Made by a program: the position numbers and the translations under genes. The notes under the pieces are model-generated. The model saw only the letters and a program-made list of their open reading frames with translations. It ran no database searches and was not told the origin of the DNA. Below are positions 26,050 through 34,273 of a DNA stretch of 64,000 nt, one piece after another (the first letter of the stretch is position 1; each line of letters opens with the position of its first letter). Source of the DNA: Mesorhizobium sp. M2D.F.Ca.ET.226.01.1.1 (GTDB lineage Bacteria; Pseudomonadota; Alphaproteobacteria; Rhizobiales; Rhizobiaceae); the NCBI RefSeq assembly GCF_004022705.2, contig NZ_RZOY02000007.1, positions 124,001-188,000 of the forward strand, given 5' to 3'.

Positions 26050-26250
26050 TCAGAATCGCTTGGCCTCAGGCAGGTACGCCTTCATGGATGGCTCATCTCG
26101 GAGCGGAACTGTGCTGTAGTGTTCCCCATGAGCGGACATCCCGTGTTGTGCCGTCGCGTCAATCGGCTCATCCTCGCGATCTGCCGAGATCGCGATTGTG
26201 CATTTCATTTCACTCGGGAATTCTCGGCAGTCTAAGTATTTGCGTGCCAT
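26050..26250 (-). CDS. DUF1059 domain-containing small protein
   Basis: 66 aa. MARKYLDCREFPSEMKCTIA is the signature of DUF1059 proteins (short, with two conserved Cys and a later His-Gly). An excellent ribosome-binding site (GGAGGAG, 4-5 bp spacing) fixes the start at 26250 rather than further upstream. Function unknown; the family is frequent near stress genes in soil bacteria. Confidence 0.75.
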   Translation of the reverse strand: MARKYLDCREFPSEMKCTIAISADREDEPIDATAQHGMSAHGEHYSTVPLRDEPSMKAYLPEAKRF

Positions 26251-26377
26251 CGGCTCCTCCCTGGAAATCTTGCCTTTCAGGCAACGAAACGGAGTGCTCC
26301 TGCCGGCTAACTTCGGAAAGCCTCTGACAAAGCAGGCCCCCAGCATTCCTCATCCCCGATCGCTTGCCAAAAGCTTC

Positions 26378-26545
26378 CGCGATCACACCATGTCGCGCCG
26401 GCAAACATTAGCTATCATGCATATGCGGTGAAGATATTCTCGCCGGGCCGGCGCCGGGTTTAACCCCAACCAGGCAGCGGCGCCGGTCACTTGGTGGCAA
26501 CCTGAGAATGAAGGGCTCGTCCTGTTTGGGCGAGCCCTTATTCTT
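26378..26545 (+). repeat. composite non-coding repeat unit, copy B (candidate small RNA gene)
   Basis: The 51-bp box (26378-26428) shares its first 18 bases and its TTAGCTA and TGCATATGCGG blocks with unit A. Nineteen bases on is an inverted repeat CCGGCGCC / GGCGCCGG (26448-26455 / 26479-26486). A perfect 9-bp stem AAGGGCTCG / CGAGCCCTT (26511-26519 / 26531-26539) follows, ending in ATTCTT like a Rho-independent terminator. No convincing reading frame. The order box, hairpin, terminator fits a small RNA of about 100-130 nt on the plus strand. Confidence 0.5.
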
Positions 26546-26663
26546 CCGGCGGAAGCCGACATGATGTCTCAAATCGATACCAAAACAGTGGCCCGGATTT
26601 TGCACTGACAAGATTGCCGGTGTTCCTCCCACCGGTCCTGATCGCGGGGATCAGGCAGAACTT

Positions 26664-26711
26664 TCGCCGGGCTTGAGGATTGGGACGATCTTCGCCCGGC
26701 GAGTTTTCTTT
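26664..26711 (+). terminator. terminator-like hairpin in the 26251-26744 gene-free stretch
   Basis: Stem TCGCCGGGC (26664-26672) / GCCCGGCGA (26694-26702) followed by GTTTTCTTTTC. The 494 bp between the DUF1059 gene and the next small gene hold only repeat unit B and this hairpin. Confidence 0.5.
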
Positions 26712-26744
26712 TCAATGCAGCGTCCGTCCTATTTCTCGGTATTT

Positions 26745-26957
26745 TCAATGCGGCAACGCGCTGAAGACGACGACAAGCAGAACCGCGGCGACGAACGCCA
26801 AAACGATTGCAGTGAGCCGGATGTGTCTTACCCAGAGAGCACTTGCACGAGGAGTCCTTGTCGCCGGGTCATAGGCGCTGTAGAGGCGCCATCCATCCTC
26901 TGCATACCTGTCGGCGTTCGGGTAAACTTTGCGCGGCTTTCCCCTCGGCTTGAGCAT
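26745..26957 (-). CDS. small single-pass membrane protein
   Basis: 70 aa: a basic N-terminus (MLKPRGKPRKVYPNADRYAE), then a C-terminal membrane helix (LTAIVLAFVAAVLLVVVFSA). The ribosome-binding site GGGAGGGA lies before the ATG. Tail-anchored topology is likely. No family recognised. Confidence 0.55.
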   Translation of the reverse strand: MLKPRGKPRKVYPNADRYAEDGWRLYSAYDPATRTPRASALWVRHIRLTAIVLAFVAAVLLVVVFSALPH

Positions 26958-27064
26958 AGGCGATCCCTCCCGCCGGCAAGCCTATATTAGCGATTTCTTG
27001 TGCTCAACTCTTCATAGGAGCATAATGGCAGTGGCGCGTACCGAGGACTTTGAGGGAGGTTCCG

Positions 27065-27250
27065 ATGCGATGGCCTTTGATCTTGATCGCGCTGGTTGGT
27101 GGCTTGATCCTCTGGGATCAGTTCGCCAACGAAGGTGCCTACACCGCGCATGTTGAGCGCAGTTTCAGAGAGGCTTCGTTGGACATGCCGGGAGGCGGCG
27201 GATGGACGCCTCCAACCGTCACTGTCAACCGCGACGCATTTAAACCCTGA
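27065..27250 (+). CDS. small membrane-anchored protein
   Basis: 61 aa: an N-terminal membrane segment (MRWPLILIALVGGLILWDQF) followed by a short hydrophilic tail with Gly/Pro. The ATG has a strong ribosome-binding site (GAGGGAGG, about 5 bp spacing). Function unknown; it is the last small gene of the accessory-looking stretch. Confidence 0.6.
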   Translation: MRWPLILIALVGGLILWDQFANEGAYTAHVERSFREASLDMPGGGGWTPPTVTVNRDAFKP

Positions 27251-27360
27251 ACGCCCTCGCGGGGTGAGTTGACGACAAACTCGATAACCCTGATCGCGAA
27301 GACGGCCGGCTGGCCCGGCTAACCGACGAGAGCCTGCGCGCCGCTGCCTCTATCGCCCGC

Positions 27361-27867
27361 ATGGGCCAAAATTCCCGTAGCCATTGTGCCGGTGAATTTT
27401 GCTTTGCGGCTCGGCCACCCTGCCTTAGCCTCACTTCGCAACACCTTGCCGACAAGCCGGACCATGCCGTGCCTCTGAAAGCCACCGCCCATGTCGAGGC
27501 CATGTCCGCTTTCGCGCTGGCCAATGAGGACATCCTGCTTCTCGCCGAGCGCGCCGGCGAAATGCTCGCCGACATCAAAGCCGCCTGGCATGCCGCGGCG
27601 GCTCCGAAAAGCTACTCGTCATGGCGCGAGGAAAGTTGGGTATGGATGCGGCTTTCCGGTCCTCGCCTTGCCGAAGCGATGAGCGCGCTTTGCGCGCTGG
27701 ACATGAGACCCCAAAAATTGGGCGCCGATGATATCGCCCAGACCCGCGTCGGCCATATCGAGGCCATGATGTTCTATTCGCCGGCGGGTTTCGACATACT
27801 CTTCGACATCGCCGCTTCGGCCTACTTTGCCCGCGCCGTCGCTGCGGTAGCCCGCCACACAGCATAG
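27361..27867 (+). CDS. sarcosine-oxidase-gamma-like protein
   Basis: 168 aa. The C-terminal two thirds (EDILLLAERAGEMLADIKAA, SWVWMRLSGPRLAEAMSALC, LGADDIAQTRVGHIEAMMFY) follow the pattern of the sarcosine oxidase gamma/GcvT-like fold: a Trp-rich LSGP turn, a Leu-Asp segment and a QTRV strand. The first 40 residues do not fit and the start is uncertain. The alpha, beta and delta subunits of sarcosine oxidase are not in the window. It ends 9 bp before the DHDPS-family gene, so they probably form an operon; it may form part of an oxidase-aldolase pathway. Confidence 0.6.
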   Translation: MGQNSRSHCAGEFCFAARPPCLSLTSQHLADKPDHAVPLKATAHVEAMSAFALANEDILLLAERAGEMLADIKAAWHAAAAPKSYSSWREESWVWMRLSGPRLAEAMSALCALDMRPQKLGADDIAQTRVGHIEAMMFYSPAGFDILFDIAASAYFARAVAAVARHTA

Positions 27868-27876
27868 AGGACATTC

Positions 27877-28785
27877 ATGACCCGCCCGCAAGGAACCATC
27901 GCCCCGATCCTGACGCCGTTCGAAGACGACGGCCGCATCGCGCGCGATCTCTGGATCTCCCACGCTAAATGGGTGCTCGGCCAGGGTACGCATTTCCTCT
28001 CACCCTTCGGCACGACGGGCGAAGCGCTGTCGGTGTCCTTGCGCGAGCGCATGCAGGCGCTGGAATGGCTGGTCGAGGCCGGCATCGCGCCGGACCGGTT
28101 GATGCCCGGCACGGGCGTCACCGCGCTGCCCGAATCGGTCGAGCTGTCAGCGCATGCCGTCGGCCTCGGCTGCGCTGCCGTGATGGTGTTGCCATCCTTC
28201 TTCTACACGGGCGCCGGCGACAACGGTCAGGCGCGCTATTACAGCGAGCTGATCGAGAAGGTGGCAAAGCCTTCGATGCGCGTGATCCTCTATCACATCC
28301 CGCAGAATTCCGGCGTGCCGGTCAGCCCGGCGCTGACGGCGAGGCTCAGCAAGGCCTTTCCGGACACGGTGGTGGCCTATAAGGACAGCGCCGGCGACTG
28401 GAACAACACCGCTGCGGTCATTGCCGCCGCGTCAGATATTTCGGTGTTTCCAAGCTCCGAGGCGCAGCTCACCAAGGGTCTTGCGAGCGGCGCGGCCGGC
28501 TGCATCTCGGCCACAGTCAACCTGAACGCCGCCGCCATCCGCCGCGTCTACGACGCGGCCCGCAAGGGCGAGGATGTCGCCGAGGCGGATGCCGCGATCA
28601 AGGCGTTCAGGAAGGTGATCCAGGATGCCGGCCTGATCCCGGCGATGAAGGCCGTGCTTGCGGTGAAGTCCGGCGACCGACGCTGGCTGAACCTGCGCGC
28701 GCCGCATGAGAATGCGACGCTGGAAAACGGCCAGGCGCTGCTTGCGGCACTGGGCAGTGCTGCCGAGCATATCGGCCGCCATTGA
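27877..28785 (+). CDS. dihydrodipicolinate synthase family aldolase
   Basis: 302 aa (beta/alpha)8 class I aldolase/lyase. The FGTTGEALSVS carboxylate-binding loop is at residues about 48-58, Tyr139 in VILYHIPQNSG and the Schiff-base Lys169 in VVAYKDSAGDWNN. Such paralogues act on many 2-keto acids (for example 2-keto-deoxy sugar acids or hydroxyproline breakdown products) rather than lysine synthesis. It is the second gene of a probable two-gene operon with the sarcosine-oxidase-gamma-like gene. Substrate not known. Confidence 0.88.
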   Translation: MTRPQGTIAPILTPFEDDGRIARDLWISHAKWVLGQGTHFLSPFGTTGEALSVSLRERMQALEWLVEAGIAPDRLMPGTGVTALPESVELSAHAVGLGCAAVMVLPSFFYTGAGDNGQARYYSELIEKVAKPSMRVILYHIPQNSGVPVSPALTARLSKAFPDTVVAYKDSAGDWNNTAAVIAAASDISVFPSSEAQLTKGLASGAAGCISATVNLNAAAIRRVYDAARKGEDVAEADAAIKAFRKVIQDAGLIPAMKAVLAVKSGDRRWLNLRAPHENATLENGQALLAALGSAAEHIGRH

Positions 28786-28883
28786 GATAGCGATGTCGGC
28801 GCGCCCCCGGCGGCAGGAACCTTTGCGGAAACCGCTCGTTGACCCTCCTGCGAGGGGGCCACCGATATCTGGGGCCCGTTCCC

Positions 28884-30089
28884 ATGGACGCAAAAACTGA
28901 AAGAAAAGAGCGCGAACCCGCTCCCACCGAAGAAACGCGGGCTCAGCCCCGCTCCGATCGGCAGCAGCGCCCGCCGGGCGACCAAAACCGCGTGGAAAAT
29001 GAGCACGCGGACGATAAGCGCGCGCAAGACTCGCAGGCGAATGACAGTCGGTCCTACGCCAACCGGCCAGGCCTTATCAGACGCCATCCCTATATAGCGG
29101 CGATCGCTGCCATCCTCATCCTGTTGGTCATCGCGGCCGTGATCATCTGGTGGATCAACGCACGGCAGTATGAATGGACCGACGACGCCTTCATCGACGC
29201 TCGCACCGTGACGATCGGCGCCGAAATTTCCGGGCGCATCACCGATGTGGCGGTCACCGACAACCAGCCGGTCGAGGCAGGTGCGGTGCTTCTGCGCATC
29301 GACGACAGCGACTACCAGGCGTCACTCAAACAGGCTGAGGCCGGCGTGGTGGCCGCGCGGGCCGACATTGCCAATGTGCAGGCCCAGACCGTGGCGCAGA
29401 AGGCCAAGATCGATGCCGCCGGCAAGCAGGTCGCTCAAGCACAGGCCGCGCTCGAATTCGCCAAATCCGAAGACCAGCGCAACCGCGAACTGCTGGCCAA
29501 AGGCACGGCGACGCAACAGCAGGCGCAGCAGGCCGCTTCGACCTTGCGCCAGGACCAGGCGGCGCTGGATACAGCCAACGCCAATGCCGAGGCGGCGAAA
29601 AGCCAGCTCGCCGTCCTGCAGGCACAGGGCAAGAGCGCCGAAGGCAAGCTGCAGCAGGCTGAGGCCGCCGAGGGCCAGGCGAAGACCACCCTCACCCGCA
29701 CCACCATCACCGCTCCCGTCGCCGGCCATGCCACCAACGTCACGGCGGCAAAAGGCACCTATGCGCAGCCGGGCCAGGTGCTGATGATGTTCGTGCCGAA
29801 GGACGTCTGGGTGAAGGCGAACTTCAAGGAGACGCAGCTCGACCTGGTGCGGCCTAGCCAGCCCGTTGATATCGCCATCGACGCCTATCCGGAAAAGACC
29901 TTCCAGGGCCATGTCGACAGCGTCCAGGCCGGCAGCGGCACGGCGTTCAGCCTGCTTCCGGCCGAAAACGCCACCGGCAATTTCGTCAAGGTGGTGCAAC
30001 GCGTGCCGGTCAAGATCGTGTTCGACCAGCCGCCCGGCGTGTACGTCGGTCCCGGCATGTCGGTGGTTCCGACGGTCAAGGTACGATGA
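28884..30089 (+). CDS. emrA: HlyD/EmrA-family membrane fusion protein
   Basis: 401 aa: a very charged disordered N-terminal tail (about 1-70), one membrane helix (YIAAIAAILILLVIAAVIIW), lipoyl/barrel-sandwich halves (TIGAEISGRITDVAVTDNQP) separated by a long Gln/Ala coiled coil, and a beta-barrel. It is the periplasmic adaptor of a drug-efflux pump with the next gene, which starts before this one stops (ATGA overlap). The ATG at 28884 (MDAKTERKERE) is preferred over the upstream frame. TolC would be the outer-membrane partner. Confidence 0.88.
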   Translation: MDAKTERKEREPAPTEETRAQPRSDRQQRPPGDQNRVENEHADDKRAQDSQANDSRSYANRPGLIRRHPYIAAIAAILILLVIAAVIIWWINARQYEWTDDAFIDARTVTIGAEISGRITDVAVTDNQPVEAGAVLLRIDDSDYQASLKQAEAGVVAARADIANVQAQTVAQKAKIDAAGKQVAQAQAALEFAKSEDQRNRELLAKGTATQQQAQQAASTLRQDQAALDTANANAEAAKSQLAVLQAQGKSAEGKLQQAEAAEGQAKTTLTRTTITAPVAGHATNVTAAKGTYAQPGQVLMMFVPKDVWVKANFKETQLDLVRPSQPVDIAIDAYPEKTFQGHVDSVQAGSGTAFSLLPAENATGNFVKVVQRVPVKIVFDQPPGVYVGPGMSVVPTVKVR

Positions 30090-31687
30090 GCGATGCCGCC
30101 GCAACAGCCCAGGGTGACCAGAGCCGGTCGGCGGCCGGCGGCCGTAGCCCCTGGCTGATCGCGATCGTCGTCTCGATCGCGACCTTCATGCTGGTGCTCG
30201 ACACCTCGATCGCCAATGTCGCGTTGCGCAATATCGCCGGCAGCCTTGCCGCCGGTATGGACGAGAGCACATGGGTGATCACCACCTATCTCGTCGCCAA
30301 CTCCGTCATCATCCCGGTCAGCGGCTGGCTGACCAGCGTCATCGGCCGCAAGCGCTACTACATGATCTGCGTCGCGACCTTTACGCTGTCGTCGCTGCTA
30401 TGCGGGCTGGCCCCCAACCTGCCGACGCTGATCGCCTTCCGCATTCTGCAGGGGCTCGGCGGCGGCGGCATGGCGCCGAGCGAGCAGTCGATCCTCGCCG
30501 ACACGTTTCCGCCTGAGAAGCGATCCCAGGCCTTTGCACTCTACGGCATCTCGGTGATCGTCGCACCGACGGTCGGACCGACCATCGGCGGCTGGCTGAC
30601 GGACAATTTCTCCTGGCATTGGATCTTCTTCATCAACGTGCCGTTCGGCGTCCTGTCGCTGACGCTCGTGCAATGGCTGGTGATCGAGCCCGACATCTTG
30701 GAGCGCGAGCGCCGGGAGCGGTTGAGCGAGGGACTGAAGGTCGACTGGATCGGCTTCATCCTGGTGGCGATGGCGCTCGGCTGCCTCGAAGTCTTTCTCG
30801 ACGAAGGCCAGCGCAACGACTGGTTCGCCTCGACCTTCATCACCGTTTTCGCGGTGATCTCGGCGGTATCGTTCCTGCTGCTGGTCCCCTGGGAGTGGAC
30901 AAGGCGCGATCCGATCGTCGACATCCGCCTGCTTTTCAGCCGGCAGTTCGGCATGTCCTTCCTGGTCATGATGGCGGTGGGCGCGGTGCTTTTCAGCACC
31001 ACACAGTTGTTGCCGCAGCTGCAGCAGACGACTTTCGACTACACTGCCACGCTCTCCGGCCTGTCGATGATGCCGGGCGGCATTGCCATGCTCGTGCTGA
31101 TGCCGATCTCCGGTCTTGCGGCCGGCATTATTCAGCCGCGCTTCCTCATCATGATCGGCATGTCGGTCGTAGCCGTTGCGCTCTGGCACACGACCTCACT
31201 GACGCCCGACGCCAGCTTCAGCTTCTTCGCCTATGCGCGCGTCTTCATGATGATCGGCCTGCCGTTCCTGTTCATCCCGATCTCGACCGCAGCCTATGTC
31301 GGCCTGCCGCCGCAAAAGACCGACCAGGCATCCTCGCTGATCAATGTTGCCCGCAACATCGGCGGCAGCATCGGCGTATCGCTATCCAACACGGTCATCG
31401 CGCAGAACGCCCAGCTTCACCAGTCGGTGCTGGTCGGCCACACCGCGCAGTCGAGCGAGGTCTACCAGCAGACGCTTCGCCAGGTGACGGACCATTTCGT
31501 TGCCGAGGGCTCGCCGCTGGCCGAAGCAAGGCAGCAGGCCGTCGGCTGGATCGGACAGGAGATCGGCCGTCAGGCTTCGCTGCTCGCCTATGTCGACGTC
31601 TTCTTCTACTGCGCAATTGCGACTGCGTTGCTGGTCCCGTTTGCCCTCTTGCTGAGGCCACCCAAACAGGCGCCAGCGAAGCGTTAG
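30086..31687 (+). CDS. emrB: DHA2/EmrB-family MFS drug efflux transporter
   Basis: 533 aa with about 14 membrane segments. Family signatures include LDTSIANVALRNIAGSL (motif D1-like), the TYLVANSVIIPVSGWL segment, GRKRYYM loop, LQGLGGGGMAPSEQSI and the motif C region GISVIVAPTVGPTIGGWLTD. It overlaps emrA by 4 bp and should pair with it. Substrates of this subfamily are hydrophobic toxins or plant-derived compounds; none can be named here. Confidence 0.93.
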   Translation: MSDAAATAQGDQSRSAAGGRSPWLIAIVVSIATFMLVLDTSIANVALRNIAGSLAAGMDESTWVITTYLVANSVIIPVSGWLTSVIGRKRYYMICVATFTLSSLLCGLAPNLPTLIAFRILQGLGGGGMAPSEQSILADTFPPEKRSQAFALYGISVIVAPTVGPTIGGWLTDNFSWHWIFFINVPFGVLSLTLVQWLVIEPDILERERRERLSEGLKVDWIGFILVAMALGCLEVFLDEGQRNDWFASTFITVFAVISAVSFLLLVPWEWTRRDPIVDIRLLFSRQFGMSFLVMMAVGAVLFSTTQLLPQLQQTTFDYTATLSGLSMMPGGIAMLVLMPISGLAAGIIQPRFLIMIGMSVVAVALWHTTSLTPDASFSFFAYARVFMMIGLPFLFIPISTAAYVGLPPQKTDQASSLINVARNIGGSIGVSLSNTVIAQNAQLHQSVLVGHTAQSSEVYQQTLRQVTDHFVAEGSPLAEARQQAVGWIGQEIGRQASLLAYVDVFFYCAIATALLVPFALLLRPPKQAPAKR

Positions 31688-31756
31688 CTATTCGACCATC
31701 CGGTGCTTGCGCGTCAGCGTCCTCCGCGCCAAGCTGGCGGCTTCTGGAGGGACCCG

Positions 31757-32188
31757 ATGCGCAACATCACGGCATCGGCGCTGCTTTTGGCGTCGGCATT
31801 TTTTACGACCAGCGTGAGCGCGCTGGACAGCTCCAACACACCGGTCGTGGTGACGCCGCTGGCGTCGAAGACGACGACCGCGTCCGGCCAGCCGATCACG
31901 CTGCCGCAAAAGAATGTCGAGGTTCAGGTCTCTGCCTATCAGATCGCACCAGGCACGACGCTCCCGGTGCACAAGCACCCCTTCCCGCGCTACGCATATG
32001 TCGAGCAGGGAACGCTCAAGGTCACCAATGTCGAGACCGGCGCCGCCAACACCTACAAATCAGGCGACTTCATCGTCGAAATGATCGGCCAATGGCATCA
32101 GGCCACCAACATCGGCACCGATCCGGTGAAGCTGTTGGTCATCGACCAGGTCGAGCAAGGCGCCAAGAACACGATCCTGAAGAAGTAG
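31757..32188 (+). CDS. exported cupin-domain protein
   Basis: 143 aa. Signal peptide (MRNITASALLLASAFFTTSV, cleavage near SALD), then a cupin barrel with metal ligands in LPVHKHPFPRYAYVEQGTL and the second motif IGQWHQATNIG. The ribosome-binding site GGAGGG lies 5 bp before the ATG. Likely periplasmic metal-binding protein of unknown reaction. Confidence 0.8.
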   Translation: MRNITASALLLASAFFTTSVSALDSSNTPVVVTPLASKTTTASGQPITLPQKNVEVQVSAYQIAPGTTLPVHKHPFPRYAYVEQGTLKVTNVETGAANTYKSGDFIVEMIGQWHQATNIGTDPVKLLVIDQVEQGAKNTILKK

Positions 32189-32194
32189 CGAGAG

Positions 32195-32218
32195 GGCCTC
32201 CGCCTCGAAGCGGAGGCC
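32195..32218. terminator. hairpin between convergent genes
   Basis: Perfect 9-bp stem GGCCTCCGC (32195-32203) / GCGGAGGCC (32210-32218) with a CTCGAA loop, between the cupin gene and the convergent carboxymuconolactone decarboxylase gene. No strong T tract, so termination strength is uncertain. Confidence 0.5.
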
Positions 32219-32226
32219 GGTTTGGC

Positions 32227-32682
32227 CTACCCCCAGGCGCCCACCGGTTGCCGCGTGGTGGCGTTGAGGCGGTTGAAGGCGTTGATCAGCGCGATCTGGA
32301 TCACCAGGGCGGCGAGCGCCTTGTCGTCATAGTGGCGCGCGGCCTCGTCCCAGACATCGTCCGGCACCGCGTCGGACCGGTCGGCCAGGCGCGTCGCGGC
32401 TTCGGCGAGCGCAAGCGCGGCGCGTTCAGCGTCTGTGAAGTAAGGCGTCTCCCGCCATGCCGACACGGCGAAGATCCGCTCATCCTTCTCGCCAGCCTTC
32501 TTCAGCTCCCGCGCATGCATGTCGACGCAGACGGCGCAGGCGTTGATCTGGCTGGCGCGCAGATGAATGAGCTTGCGCGTGACGTAAGGCACGTCGCCGG
32601 CCTCGGTCGACTTGTCGAGCGCCAAGAGCGCCTGCAGGGCGCCTGGGATGAGCATCACTGGGTTCTTCAATCTGGCTTCCAT
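32227..32682 (-). CDS. carboxymuconolactone decarboxylase/AhpD-like protein
   Basis: 151 aa. The AhpD-like core contains the redox motif CAVCVDMHARELKKAG (Cys-x-x-Cys...His) typical of alkylhydroperoxidase-like carboxymuconolactone decarboxylase homologues, then a helical half (TDAERAALALAEAATRLAD). Good ribosome-binding site (AAGGAGAT). Likely peroxide/thiol redox function rather than protocatechuate breakdown, since no pca genes are nearby. Confidence 0.88.
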   Translation of the reverse strand: MEARLKNPVMLIPGALQALLALDKSTEAGDVPYVTRKLIHLRASQINACAVCVDMHARELKKAGEKDERIFAVSAWRETPYFTDAERAALALAEAATRLADRSDAVPDDVWDEAARHYDDKALAALVIQIALINAFNRLNATTRQPVGAWG

Positions 32683-32774
32683 GGTCCATCTCCTTTGGAC
32701 GTGTCTTCACCAGCCCTGGAATGCACTGCATCAGGGTTCAGGTGCAGGCCTCGGCTGGCGCAACGCCGGGAATG

Positions 32775-33230
32775 TCAGCCCTGCCCAGCCGCGACTTGCT
32801 CGAGCCGCTCAAGGATGCGTGGCCAACCGCCCCCCATGGCTTTGTAGCCGGGCTCGTCTTGCGGCCTGAAACCGGATTGCTCCATCCGCACCCGCGTGGA
32901 CGGCCCCTCAGGTGTCAATGACCAGGTCACAATGGTCTTCAAGCCGCTGTCGGACTCGCTTCCGTCGCCCCAGCTGTAGGCGAGAAGACGCAGTGGCGAA
33001 ATCTTCAGCACCACGCAGTTGACCACGCCTGACCAGCCGGGCACCGGCTTCGCGCGGAAAGTGAAACGGTGGCCTTCGACGGGTTCAAAATCGTTCTCCA
33101 TCAGCCACTCGGCGACCAAGTGCGGAGAGGTCAGCGCGCGCCACACCTTGTCGACCGCGTGCGGAAGGAGCCGCTCGACAAGGATCGATTTAGTCTCGGT
33201 TGCCATCGTTCTTTCTTCGATGTCATCCAC
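32775..33230 (-). CDS. SRPBCC (AHSA1-like) domain protein
   Basis: 151 aa START/AHSA1 fold: ILVERLLPHAVDKVWRALTS at the start, WLMENDFEPVEGHRFTFRAK in the middle, and a C-terminal GGGWPRILERLEQV helix. A GTG at 33230 with an ideal AAGGAGG site 5 bp upstream is chosen; ATG 33206 is the alternative. Proteins like this are usually coupled to an upstream ArsR regulator; none is found, though the in-frame codons upstream (TAWQRHVLALETLLEKSD) resemble the tail of one. Ligand unknown. Confidence 0.78.
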   Translation of the reverse strand: MDDIEERTMATETKSILVERLLPHAVDKVWRALTSPHLVAEWLMENDFEPVEGHRFTFRAKPVPGWSGVVNCVVLKISPLRLLAYSWGDGSESDSGLKTIVTWSLTPEGPSTRVRMEQSGFRPQDEPGYKAMGGGWPRILERLEQVAAGQG

Positions 33231-33517
33231 GGCATCCTCCTTGTCCGATTTCTCCAACAATGTCTCCAGAGCCAAGACATGCCGCTGCCAGGCTGTAGGG
33301 GTCTCTGGCCGGGTTCGACGCTCTCCTTCGCGGGTTCGCCTGCCCAATCAATAACCTGCCAGCTATGAGTTTAGTTATAACCATAGAGTTATTGATGTCA
33401 ACGGTCTTTGCACGCCTGGACTTGACAAATGCTCCATGGCTGGACCGATCGATGTGCCTTTCGCCGCAATCGCCCCGATGCTAGGGCTGCGCTTCTCTTC
33501 AACATGGATGGAACCTG

Positions 33518-34273
33518 GTGGCTGACACGCAAAAACCCCTGATCGAGATCTGCGTCGAAGGCATTGACGGTTTGCTTGCCGCGCAGGCCGCCGGCGCCGA
33601 CCGGGTCGAGCTCTGCGCCAGCCTGGTCGAGGGCGGCATCACGCCGAGCCTCGGCACGGTGCGTGCCGCGCTCGCCAGCGCGACCGTCCCCTTCCACGTG
33701 ATCGTACGGCCACGCGGCGGCGACTTCCTCTACAGCGAGGCCGAGTACCGCTCGATGCTGGCCGATGTCGAAGCGCTTCGCGAGCTCGGCGTCGCCGGCG
33801 TCGTCGTCGGCTGCCTCACCGCGGACGGCGCCATCGACGAGGCGCGCATAAGCGCGCTGGTCGAGGCGGCCGGCCCGCTCAACGTCACCTGCCATCGCGC
33901 CTTCGACATGACGCGCGATCCGGCCGAGGCACTCGAGGCGCTGATCCGCTGCAAGGTCGGCCGCGTGCTGACCAGCGGCCAGCGCGACACAGCGGTCGAA
34001 GGGGTCGAGCTTCTGGCAAAGCTCGTTCGCCAGGCCGGCTCCCGCATCATCATCCTCGGCTGCGGGGCGCTGACGCCCGATACGATCGGCGACGTGCGCA
34101 GGCGGACCGGATTGACCGAGATGCATTTCGCCGCGCTCGCGGATGTGCCGAGCGCCATGCGCTACCGCAACCCGAATGTCGGCATGGGCGGCACCGACCT
34201 CGACCGCGAATACCGCAACACGGTGACCGACGAAGCCCTGGTGGCGGCGACGATCGCGGCCGCGAGAGCCTGA
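33518..34273 (+). CDS. cutC: copper homeostasis protein CutC
   Basis: 251 aa TIM-barrel CutC: IEICVEGIDGLLAAQAAGAD, RVELCASLVEGGITPSLGTV and HVIVRPRGGDFLYSEAE are the standard motifs, with NVTCHRAFDMTRDP later. GTG start. CutC is linked to copper tolerance in several bacteria but its biochemical activity is unsettled. Its TGA overlaps the ATG of the GNAT gene by one base. Confidence 0.94.
   Translation: MADTQKPLIEICVEGIDGLLAAQAAGADRVELCASLVEGGITPSLGTVRAALASATVPFHVIVRPRGGDFLYSEAEYRSMLADVEALRELGVAGVVVGCLTADGAIDEARISALVEAAGPLNVTCHRAFDMTRDPAEALEALIRCKVGRVLTSGQRDTAVEGVELLAKLVRQAGSRIIILGCGALTPDTIGDVRRRTGLTEMHFAALADVPSAMRYRNPNVGMGGTDLDREYRNTVTDEALVAATIAAARA

Noticed and set aside
21264..27300. Search for a second tRNA-Asn 3' end (attachment-site repeat) and an integrase
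   Set aside because: None seen by eye; the island idea therefore rests on gene content only.
30619..32847. 742-codon frame overlapping emrB and beyond
   Set aside because: Runs through emrB in a wrong frame and on into the cupin and decarboxylase genes; no domain.
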